From: Noviherbaspirillum galbum
GTDB lineage: Bacteria; Pseudomonadota; Gammaproteobacteria; Burkholderiales; Burkholderiaceae_D
Length of the DNA: 64,000 nt
Reading direction: 5' to 3'
Assembly: GCF_010974945.1 (NCBI RefSeq)
Contig: NZ_JAAIVB010000026.1
Span: 1 to 64,000 of the forward strand
The translations under genes were made by a program, and so were the position numbers. Below the pieces are notes generated by a model. The model ran no database searches. It worked only from the letters and a program-made list of their open reading frames with translations, and was not told where the DNA came from. Shown here piece after piece: positions 21,005 through 28,424 of this stretch (within the stretch, counting starts at the first letter, position 1; each line of letters starts with the position of its first letter).

Positions 21005-21889
21005 ATGACAAGAATCAGCGTACTCGGCACCGGCGCGATGGGCTCGCGCATGGCTGCCAATCTCATCAAGGCCGGCCATGCGGTGACGGTCTGGAACCGG
21101 ACACCCGAGGCGGCCGCCTCGCTGGTCTCGGCGGGCGCCAGGCAGGCGCGCACGCCGCAGGAGGCAGCGGCCGGCGCCGAATTCGTGATGTCCATGGTGC
21201 GCGACGACGACGCCTCGCGCGAGGTCTGGCTGGCTCCCGGAACGGGCGCGCTTGCGGGCATGGCGGCCGGGTCCGTCATCATCGAAAGCTCGACGGTGAC
21301 CCCGGACTGGATCCGCGAACTAGGCAAGCATGCCGCCCGGCAGCAGGTGGCGCTGCTGGAAGCGCCGGTCTCCGGCAGCCTGCCGCAGGCGGAGGCGGCC
21401 CAGCTGATCTACCTCGCGGGCGGCGAGGCGTCGACCTTGCAGCGATGCGAGCCGGTGCTGAAGGCGATGGCGTCGGCGATTCAGCATGTCGGTCCGCTGG
21501 GGACGGGCGCCCTGGTAAAACTGGCGACCAACACCCTGCTCGGCGTCCAGCTGACGGCCCTGGCCGAACTGATCGGCATGCTCAGGCGCGCCGGGGCCGA
21601 CGCGGAGCAGGCGCTCAAGGCGGTGGCCGCCACACCGGCATGGAGCCCCGTGGCGCAGCGCCTCTCGGGCTCCATGTTGTCCGGAAATTTCGCCCCGCAA
21701 TTCCCGGTGGCGCTCATCGAGAAAGACTTCGGCTACACGATGCGGATCGCCGGCGCGCGCGAAGCGGCGCCGACCATCGCGGCGGCGCGCGACGTGTTTC
21801 GCGAAGCGATCAAGCGCGGACTGGGCGATGCCAACATGACCGCCGTGGCGAAGCTTTACTCGCCGGACGTGCCGGCGGATAAGGGCTGA
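21005..21889 (+). CDS. NAD(P)-dependent beta-hydroxyacid dehydrogenase (GarR/MmsB-like)
   Basis: A 294-residue cytosolic oxidoreductase. The Rossmann motif GTGAMGSRMAANLIKAGH starts at residue 8. The substrate-binding block APVSGSLPQAEAAQL lies near 120, and the catalytic lysine in GALVKLATNTLLG near 170. The FPVALIEKDFGYTM block near 240 is typical of the family. Members reduce tartronate semialdehyde or oxidise 3-hydroxyisobutyrate and related acids; the exact substrate is open. The ATG at 21005 follows GAAAGGG; an upstream ATG at 20960 is less likely. Confidence 0.92.
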   Translation: MTRISVLGTGAMGSRMAANLIKAGHAVTVWNRTPEAAASLVSAGARQARTPQEAAAGAEFVMSMVRDDDASREVWLAPGTGALAGMAAGSVIIESSTVTPDWIRELGKHAARQQVALLEAPVSGSLPQAEAAQLIYLAGGEASTLQRCEPVLKAMASAIQHVGPLGTGALVKLATNTLLGVQLTALAELIGMLRRAGADAEQALKAVAATPAWSPVAQRLSGSMLSGNFAPQFPVALIEKDFGYTMRIAGAREAAPTIAAARDVFREAIKRGLGDANMTAVAKLYSPDVPADKG

Positions 21890-21913
21890 TAGCGCTGGCA
21901 GGGGCTAAAGTGG

Positions 21914-22798
21914 CTAACGGATGCTGCCGCGCGCGCACTGCGCATCCACGTACTGCAATGCATCGGGCAGGGCGTCGCGGAAGGTCATCCATTCATGGTC
22001 GCCGTCGATCACGCGCAATTCCACCTGCTTCGGCTGGATCTGGAACAGCCGCCAGAAGACCTGCGCCGACATCAGGGCGATGCCGAACTTGTCGTGGTCG
22101 CCGGACACGATCCACATCGGCACCCTTTCCTGCCCCTTCTGGTAGGCCTCGAGATGCGCCGGATAATTCAGGGCCTTCCAGGTATCCGGATCGAACCTGC
22201 CGTCACGCACGAATTGCGGCGTGCGCCGCGCCGCGGAGGTCTCCGGCGGCAGGGGATCATAGATCGCCGGGCTGATGATGGCCGCGGCGCAGAAGCGGTC
22301 GGGATGCTTGAGCGCGAGGTTGAGCGAGCCGTAGCCGCCCATGGACAGGCCGCCGATGGAGCGCGCGCCGCGTTCGGCCGCGACCTTGTACCGCGATTCC
22401 ACATAGGGGATGAGCTCGGTCATGAACGCCGTCTCGTCCCGCTCGCTCGCGCCGTCGGCCCACCAGGAGGCCGGACCGAAGGTCGGCATGATCGCAACGG
22501 TGGGGCGCATCAGTCCGCGCTTGATGAGGCCGTCGAGCGTATGTCCGGCGCTGCCCTTGGCCACCCACTCGCTTTCATCGCCGCCCGCGCCGTGCAGCAG
22601 GTAAGTCACGGGAAACGGCTGCGCGGCTTCCTTGTAGCCGTCGGGAAGATAGACGGTGAAGGGGATGGCGCGGCCGAGCGTGGCGGACACGAACTGGTCG
22701 CGAATGACTTCGCCCGCAAAGGTAGTCGGCGACAGCGCCGCGGCCAGCAATCCTGTCATTGCCGCGAACGCTATCTTGGCCCGTCTCTTCAATTGCAT
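21914..22798 (-). CDS. exported esterase of the alpha/beta-hydrolase (putative esterase/EsD) family
   Basis: A 294-residue protein with a Sec signal peptide (KRR, hydrophobic core, cleavage near TFAG, residue 28). A hydrolase core follows: LLHGAGGDESEW near 67, nucleophile motif GGLSMGGYGS near 147, an acid in VSGDHDKFG near 236 and His in DGDHEWMTF near 268. The layout matches the mycolyltransferase/S-formylglutathione hydrolase-like esterase group, here periplasmic. The ATG at 22798 has a GGAGG site; the open frame continues to 22939 without support. It is divergent from the acetyltransferase. Substrate unknown. Confidence 0.9.
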   Translation of the reverse strand: MQLKRRAKIAFAAMTGLLAAALSPTTFAGEVIRDQFVSATLGRAIPFTVYLPDGYKEAAQPFPVTYLLHGAGGDESEWVAKGSAGHTLDGLIKRGLMRPTVAIMPTFGPASWWADGASERDETAFMTELIPYVESRYKVAAERGARSIGGLSMGGYGSLNLALKHPDRFCAAAIISPAIYDPLPPETSAARRTPQFVRDGRFDPDTWKALNYPAHLEAYQKGQERVPMWIVSGDHDKFGIALMSAQVFWRLFQIQPKQVELRVIDGDHEWMTFRDALPDALQYVDAQCARGSIR

Positions 22799-22950
22799 CT
22801 TGCCTCCATGTTGGGTTGAATGCCTTGCATCAGGATACCGTGAAACCCGACTATGCACATCGCCGCACGAGACGCTTTGACAGCGCGAACTCCATCGCCT
22901 AGCATCATCGCGGATGGTTTGAACAACCCCCAATGACATGCGGAGGCGCG

Positions 22951-23397
22951 GTGAACGTCGAATTTTCGGCAGTACGGCAAGAAGATGCGGAAGACCTCGT
23001 CAGGCTGCGGATCGCGGCGATGCGCGAGAGCCTCGAAAGGCTGGGCCGCTTCGATCCGCAGCGCGCGCGGGATCGCTTTCTTTCCACGTTTTCTCCCGCG
23101 CATACACGGCATGTCCTCGCCGATGGACAGCGCGTGGGCTTCGTGGTGATCAGGCCGGATGGAGAAGACCTGTTGCTGGACCACCTGTACATCCTGCCGG
23201 CATGGCAGGGCGCGGGGATCGGTTCGCTCGTGCTGCGCGACGTGTTCCGCCAGGCCGACGCGCTTGGCAAGTCCGTGCGGGTAGGCGCATTGAAGGGGAG
23301 CGACTCGAACCGCTTCTACCTGCGGCACGGCTTCGTTCTCGTTCGCGAGGAAGAGTGGGACAACTACTACATCAAGGCGGCCGGAACCATGGCATGA
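22951..23397 (+). CDS. GNAT family N-acetyltransferase
   Basis: A 148-residue acetyltransferase. The acetyl-CoA binding stretch LPAWQGAGIGSLVLRDV (about residues 84-100) is the R/Q-x-x-G-x-G/A motif A, and SNRFYLRHGFV near 122 is the typical motif B end. The GTG at 22951 is preferred: a GGAGG site precedes it, whereas the ATG at 22933 has none. Substrate unknown. It converges with the potassium-channel gene, leaving a gap of 4 bases. Confidence 0.88.
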   Translation: MNVEFSAVRQEDAEDLVRLRIAAMRESLERLGRFDPQRARDRFLSTFSPAHTRHVLADGQRVGFVVIRPDGEDLLLDHLYILPAWQGAGIGSLVLRDVFRQADALGKSVRVGALKGSDSNRFYLRHGFVLVREEEWDNYYIKAAGTMA

Positions 23398-23401
23398 CCG
23401 A

Positions 23402-24463
23402 TCATGGCGCAAGCCCGACGGTGCGCTCCAGCGACTTCCTGCCCTCGGGACTGGTGATGGCGACCAGGGTATTGCCTGGCGCGATGCGCATGTCGCGATG
23501 CGGGTTGAAATGCCACTGCTCGCCGACGCGGATGGCGACCAGGATCCAGTCAGCGCCCGGTTCCAGCGCCGCGACCGAACAGCTCGGGAATCCGTCCGGC
23601 ACGACGACTTCCTCGACCCGCAGGTTGTTATCGGTATGCAGCATCATGTCCATGAAGTTGACCGCATGCGGCCTGAGCATGACCGAGGCGAGGCGCATGC
23701 CGCCGGTGAAGTCGGGGGATACGATCTCGTCCGCGCCGGCGCGGCGCGTCTTGTCGGCGTTGCGCGGATCATGCACGCGGGCCACGATGCGGGCGCGCGG
23801 ATTGAGCTGGCGCGCCGACAGGCTGATCACGAGGTTCTTGCTGTCGTCGCCGCTGACGGCGAACACGCCGCGGCAATGCTCCACGCCGGCGCGCCGCAGC
23901 ACGTCGTCATCAGATGCGTCGCCGATGAGATACATCTCGTGCCCGGTCCGTTCGACGTGCGCCTGGAGAATGGCTTCGCCGACGTCGATCGCGACGAAGG
24001 GCCGCTTCGTCTTGAGCAGTTCATCGGCCACGTAGCTGCCGACGCGGCCTACGCCGCATACGATGTAGTGGTCGCGCAATTCCTCGATGGCACGTTCCAT
24101 GCGCCGTCTCCTGTAGGCCTGGTTGAGATTGGTTTCGAGCACGAAGGCGGTGATCGTGGAAAAGAGGTAGGTCCAGGTGCCGATGCCCATGAAGGCCACG
24201 AGGATGGTGAAGATCCGTCCCTCGGGCTTGCCGGTCATGTCGATGACTTCGCTGTAGCCGATGGTAGCCACGGTGATGAAGGTCATGTAGACCGCGTCGA
24301 CCGTGCTGGCGGTGAAGTCGCTGATCTTCAGGTAGCCCAGCGTGCCGATGACGTGGATCACCAGAATCAGGAAGATTCCGGTCATGATGCGCCGGTAGTA
24401 GGGGCTGGCCTGGAAGATCTGGAAGAACGTGAACATGGATGGACGCTGATTGCCTGCGGCCAT
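23402..24463 (-). CDS. two-TM potassium channel with RCK/TrkA-N domain
   Basis: An inner-membrane channel of about 353 residues. The first helix is at about 25-45, a pore loop carries the selectivity motif TIGYS in TVATIGYSEV, and the second helix is at about 90-112. An RCK/TrkA-N Rossmann domain (IVCGVGRVGSYVADEL) and a TrkA-C-like end follow. This is the MthK/Kch-type plan for ligand-gated K+ flux. The start is uncertain: ATG 24463, ATG 24436 or the 24508 codon, none with a clear ribosome site. Confidence 0.9.
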   Translation of the reverse strand: MAAGNQRPSMFTFFQIFQASPYYRRIMTGIFLILVIHVIGTLGYLKISDFTASTVDAVYMTFITVATIGYSEVIDMTGKPEGRIFTILVAFMGIGTWTYLFSTITAFVLETNLNQAYRRRRMERAIEELRDHYIVCGVGRVGSYVADELLKTKRPFVAIDVGEAILQAHVERTGHEMYLIGDASDDDVLRRAGVEHCRGVFAVSGDDSKNLVISLSARQLNPRARIVARVHDPRNADKTRRAGADEIVSPDFTGGMRLASVMLRPHAVNFMDMMLHTDNNLRVEEVVVPDGFPSCSVAALEPGADWILVAIRVGEQWHFNPHRDMRIAPGNTLVAITSPEGRKSLERTVGLAP

Positions 24464-24533
24464 CAGATTGTAGCCTAGAGCCAATCCGTTTCGGCGCCCT
24501 TGTTGCAAGCCCTGCTTGCAATCGTGTGAGGAA

Positions 24534-25415
24534 TCAGCCGCCGAAGAATTCCTGCATCAGGAAGCTTTCCAGCGCCGCGTTGTCCTGCGGGCGTGCCGAC
24601 AGCACGATCACCCTGCCGAGGCGGTGCGACTGCCAGTTGAAGTCGGCATTGTGATGGGTGCGGATGAGCGCGATGATGCGGCGGACGATGGCGTGGTCGA
24701 TGTCGCCGTTCAGGCCGGCATCGACGTCGAGCGTCTGCCGCCAGGTGGCATCCGAGGCGGGATCCCAGCCGCGGAACTGCACCTGCGCGGTCCGCACGCC
24801 CTTGTTCACGATTTGGAACACGCCGCTGGTCAGCACAGGCTTGCGCGAGGCGCGCTGCAGGTCGCGGTTGATGTTGGCGAGCGCGATGTCGTTCTTGCCG
24901 GGCTCGGTGGGCGCCTGCTCCGAATTCCCGGTTTCGGCGGCGCGCTGCGCTTCGCGGCGCGCGCGCGCGGCGGCGATCATTTCGGACATGTCCGCCGCGG
25001 GCGGCGTGCGCGCCTGTTCGGGCGGCTCGGATGGCAGCGGTTGCGGAACGGGTTGCGGCGTCACGTCGGGCGCGGCGGGAACAGGCGAAGGCTTGGGCAA
25101 GGGCTTGATGCGCGCCTGCGGCGGACGCTTGACGGGCGGCTTCGGCTTTTCCTGTTTTTCCTTAGGGGCGGGCCGGGGTTCGGCGGGCGCGACCGGCGCG
25201 GACCGCGGCGGCGGAGGCGCACGTTCGATGCGGACGGAGATCGGGGCATCGTTCGGCTCCCCGGCCGGGAAATCCAGCAGGGCCGGCTGGCGGACTACCA
25301 GGAGCAGCAAGGCATGCAGCAGGACCGAGACCAGCAGGAAGCCGGCCAGCCGCCGGTTTTGCCGGTCGGCGGGCAGCATGGGCAGGGGCAGCATCTGTCG
25401 CAGGCTGGTTGGCAT
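24534..25415 (-). CDS. TonB-like proline-rich inner-membrane protein
   Basis: A 293-residue protein with one N-terminal membrane helix (about 22-42). A long Pro/Lys/Ala-rich segment follows (about 65-145, with PRPAPKEKQEKPKPPVKRPP), then a short coiled stretch (EMIAAARARREAQRAAE) and a C-terminal globular domain of about 100 residues. The anchor plus periplasm-spanning Pro-rich arm is the TonB/TolA plan, but the C-terminal domain lacks a clear TonB YP motif. No ExbB/ExbD is nearby. It lies 60 bases after the CzcE-like gene on the same strand. A role in envelope energy transfer or spanning is inference. Confidence 0.72.
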   Translation of the reverse strand: MPTSLRQMLPLPMLPADRQNRRLAGFLLVSVLLHALLLLVVRQPALLDFPAGEPNDAPISVRIERAPPPPRSAPVAPAEPRPAPKEKQEKPKPPVKRPPQARIKPLPKPSPVPAAPDVTPQPVPQPLPSEPPEQARTPPAADMSEMIAAARARREAQRAAETGNSEQAPTEPGKNDIALANINRDLQRASRKPVLTSGVFQIVNKGVRTAQVQFRGWDPASDATWRQTLDVDAGLNGDIDHAIVRRIIALIRTHHNADFNWQSHRLGRVIVLSARPQDNAALESFLMQEFFGG

Positions 25416-25475
25416 GTCAGTCGGATTTCGGGTGGGCGCGTCCCGGCCGGCATCGCGGCATGGGCAGCGCCTTCG

Positions 25476-25835
25476 TCAGTTCTTGTCTCCGCCCCCGATG
25501 TAGCGCAGGTCCGGCGACACATAGGCGGTCACCGGATGATCGAGCACGCCTGGCGGCGCGACCCGCTCGAGGGGAACGGTGCGCTGCCCGGCGCCCAGCA
25601 TGAAATGCCAGGCGAAGCTCTTCTGGCCGACGTCGAAGCGCACGATCTGGCCGCCTTCGATGTTGACGTGGCGGGTCTGCGGTTCGATCACCACGACGCG
25701 CTCCGCAGCGGACACGTTCGCCGGGCTGCCGAGCAACTCCAGCCGCGGCTCGGGCGCGGCGCAGCCGGAGATGCCGAGGGCGGCAACGATGGCCGACGAG
25801 GCAGCAACAAGCGCAGGAATGGAGGCACGCTTCAT
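25476..25835 (-). CDS. CzcE-like periplasmic lipoprotein
   Basis: A 119-residue protein with a lipoprotein signal (GISGC, Cys near 25). The mature part resembles the CzcE family: VVVIEPQTRHVNIEGGQIVR followed by FDVGQKSFAWHFML, with the conserved V-x-x-G-x-x-V-x-F and F-x-W-x-F pattern. CzcE of Cupriavidus binds copper in the periplasm. Candidate metal ligands here are His residues (near 58, 79 and 99) and Met. There is no czc-type pump next to it; the TonB-like gene follows in the same direction. Family placement is from pattern recognition and is moderately sure. Confidence 0.72.
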   Translation of the reverse strand: MKRASIPALVAASSAIVAALGISGCAAPEPRLELLGSPANVSAAERVVVIEPQTRHVNIEGGQIVRFDVGQKSFAWHFMLGAGQRTVPLERVAPPGVLDHPVTAYVSPDLRYIGGGDKN

Positions 25836-26067
25836 GGTGGAACGGCAGTCGTGTTGGCGACTTGGGGTTGGCTTCTGTCAGGACCGGCAATGTAACACAG
25901 GAGGCAAGCTTAGGCCCGGCGGCGGTCGGCCGGTTGACCTTTGCTCATCTTTACATCAAGACACCAATGACGCAGCGCAGTTCCGGCGCATGTCCTGCCG
26001 GCATCTGCCGAAATCTTGAAAATCGGCTAATCTGGCGCACCTGTCGATACCGCGTTTTTCATTCCCG

Positions 26068-26967
26068 ATGAACCAGAAGCTCACCCCGGCGACCGCCCTC
26101 ATGCTGCTCGTCCCCCCGCTATTGTGGGCGGGCAACGCCATTGTCGGCAGGCTGGTGCACGACATGGTGCCGCCGATCATGCTGAACTTCCTGCGCTGGG
26201 TGATCGCGCTGCTGATCCTGTTGCCGCTCGGCCAATCGATCTTCCGGCGCGGCAGCGGCTTGTGGGAAGCGAGGAAGACGCTCGCGGTGCTCGGCCTGCT
26301 TGGCATCGGCCTATATAACGCCCTGCAGTATCTCGCCCTGCAAAGCTCGACGCCGATCAACGTGACGCTGGTTGCGGCAAGCATGCCGGTCTGGATGCTG
26401 CTCATCGGCCGGCTGTTCTTTTCATCGCCGGTATCGCGCCGCCAGGTCGGCGGAGCGCTGCTGTCCGTCGCCGGCGTGCTGCTGGTGCTCAGCCGGGGGG
26501 ATTGGCAGCAATTGCTTTCCTTGCGCCTGGTGCCCGGCGACATCTTCATGATCTTCGCCACGATCTCCTGGTCGCTCTACAGCTGGCTGCTGACGCGTTC
26601 CACCGGCCTCGCGCAATTGAAGCAAAGCTGGGCGCATTTCCTGCTGGCCCAGGTGGTGTACGGCACGGTCTGGTCCGGCGCCTTCGCGGCGGGGGAATGG
26701 GCGGTGACCGGACGAAGCATTGCCTGGAGCCCAGCCTTGCTGGCTGCCCTGGCCTATGTGGCCATCGGCCCGGCGATCATCGCCTTCCGCTGCTGGGGTG
26801 CCGGCGTGCAGCGCGTCGGACCGAGCATTGCCAGCTTCTTCAACAATCTCACGCCGCTCTTCGCCGCCGTGATGTCCTCGGCTTTCCTGGGCGAGCTGCC
26901 CCATGGCTATCACGGCATCGCGTTCGCGCTGATCGTGGGCGGCATTCTCTTGTCGTCCCGGAAGTGA
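26068..26967 (+). CDS. DMT superfamily transporter (EamA family)
   Basis: A 299-residue inner-membrane protein with ten predicted helices in two EamA repeats. It starts with LVPPLLWAGNAIVGRLVHDMVPP, the usual WxxN beginning of the family. The second repeat begins near residue 152 (GDIFMIFATISWSLYSWL). Members export amino acids or metabolites; the cargo here is unknown. It precedes the radical SAM gene, but an SOS box lies between them, so they are likely separate units. Confidence 0.92.
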   Translation: MNQKLTPATALMLLVPPLLWAGNAIVGRLVHDMVPPIMLNFLRWVIALLILLPLGQSIFRRGSGLWEARKTLAVLGLLGIGLYNALQYLALQSSTPINVTLVAASMPVWMLLIGRLFFSSPVSRRQVGGALLSVAGVLLVLSRGDWQQLLSLRLVPGDIFMIFATISWSLYSWLLTRSTGLAQLKQSWAHFLLAQVVYGTVWSGAFAAGEWAVTGRSIAWSPALLAALAYVAIGPAIIAFRCWGAGVQRVGPSIASFFNNLTPLFAAVMSSAFLGELPHGYHGIAFALIVGGILLSSRK

Positions 26968-27023
26968 AGGCTTCCGCCGGCAGCCGTTCTACATCCTTCC
27001 GGAGACCTTGCACCGTACAAGCT

Positions 27024-27044
27024 TAACTGTATAAAAATACAGTA
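27024..27044. promoter_or_regulatory. LexA (SOS) box
   Basis: The sequence TAACTGTATAAAAATACAGTA contains exact CTG-N10-CAG spacing (CTG 27027-27029, CAG 27040-27042) with an AT-rich centre, matching the gammaproteobacterial/betaproteobacterial LexA consensus. It lies 33 bases before the ATG of the radical SAM gene. Confidence 0.88.
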
Positions 27045-27077
27045 TCATGGCGCATGTTCTGGAAGGGAGATGACGCC

Positions 27078-28199
27078 ATGAAAACGGAGCCGCTGCGGCC
27101 GATCGCGGTCTTGAAAGGCAGGGGCATCGCCTCGAATGTCGAGCATCGTCTCCAGAAGACCACCCATGAAGCGGTGGACGACGGCTGGGCCGCGGATGAC
27201 GAGCCTGCGCCGGCCATCCAGACGCAGGTGACGGAAATCCAGGCCAAGAGCATCGTCAGCAGCAACAAGTCGCCAGACATTCCCTTCTCACTTTCCATCA
27301 ATCCCTATCTCGGATGCGAACACGGCTGCGCCTATTGCTATGCGCGGCCGACACATGCCTACCTCGAGCTGTCACCCGGCCTCGACTTCGAGACCAGGCT
27401 CTTCGCCAAGACGAATGCCGCCGGGCTGCTCCGCACGTTTCTCTCCCGTCCCGGCTATGTCGCGGAACCCATCGCCGTCGGCGTGAATACCGACGCTTAC
27501 CAGCCCATCGAACGCGAGCTGAAGATCACCCGGCAAATCCTCGAACTGCTGTGCGAGACCCGCCATCCCGTTTCGCTGATCACCAAGTCGTCGCTGATCG
27601 AAAGGGACATCGACCTGCTGAAGGCCATGGCGGAACGCCGGCTTTGCAACGTCGTGATCACCATCACGACGCTCGACGCCGACATGGCGTGCAAACTGGA
27701 GCCGAGGGCGACCACGCCATTGCGCAGGCTGAGAACGGTCAAGGCGCTCGCCGACGCGGGCATCCCCGTAGGCGTCAACATCGCCCCGGTCATTCCCTTC
27801 ATCACCGAACCCGACATCGAACGCATCCTGAAGGCCGCGCACGAGGCCGGGGCGGTCAGCGCGGGCTACATCGTACTGAGGCTTCCCAACGAAGTGAGTC
27901 CTATCTTCCAGGAATGGCTGGAAGCGCATTACCCTGACCGCGCCAGGCGGGTGATGAACCGCATCCAGGAAATGCGCGCCGGCAGGGAAAACGATCCCGG
28001 CTTTCATTCGCGGATGACGGGCAGCGGCGTCTGGGCCCAGCTCATCCGGCAACGCTTCGACATCGCGGCCAACCGGCTCGGCTTGACGACGCGCGCCAGG
28101 GACCTCGCCGCGCTCGATTGCACCCTGTTCGAGAAACCCGAGCGGGAAAGGCCGGCCCCCGCCACGCCGCAGTTTAATCCGCAGTTGAATCTTTTCTGA
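27078..28199 (+). CDS. PA0069-family radical SAM protein, SOS-regulated
   Basis: A 373-residue protein with the radical SAM cluster motif CEHGCAYC (C80, C84, C87; CxxxCxxC) after a conserved KGRGIASNVEHRL N-terminus typical of the PA0069 group. The arrangement is distantly related to spore photoproduct lyase (SplB). PA0069 of Pseudomonas aeruginosa belongs to the LexA regulon, and here too a LexA box precedes the gene, so a DNA-damage role is likely but the reaction is not known. The ATG at 27078 has an AAGGGAG site at proper spacing; the ATG at 27054 has none. Confidence 0.9.
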   Translation: MKTEPLRPIAVLKGRGIASNVEHRLQKTTHEAVDDGWAADDEPAPAIQTQVTEIQAKSIVSSNKSPDIPFSLSINPYLGCEHGCAYCYARPTHAYLELSPGLDFETRLFAKTNAAGLLRTFLSRPGYVAEPIAVGVNTDAYQPIERELKITRQILELLCETRHPVSLITKSSLIERDIDLLKAMAERRLCNVVITITTLDADMACKLEPRATTPLRRLRTVKALADAGIPVGVNIAPVIPFITEPDIERILKAAHEAGAVSAGYIVLRLPNEVSPIFQEWLEAHYPDRARRVMNRIQEMRAGRENDPGFHSRMTGSGVWAQLIRQRFDIAANRLGLTTRARDLAALDCTLFEKPERERPAPATPQFNPQLNLF

Positions 28200-28424
28200 G
28201 CGCGGGACGCCCGGGCGTTCGGGCGCCTTGACCGGCGTCATGCCACCGGTCCGGGTTTGGCGTTTAAATAAATTCCCGGCATCTGTTTCTAACAGTTAAA
28301 TCTTTTAACCGTCCATGCCCGCCCCAGCGCCAGGCTCCCCCTGTTCAGCCAGCATCGCCCGCATGGTCCGGCGAGCGCGCGGCACGGGCATGAGACGGCC
28401 GTGCACCGCACCCGGGAGCGCACG

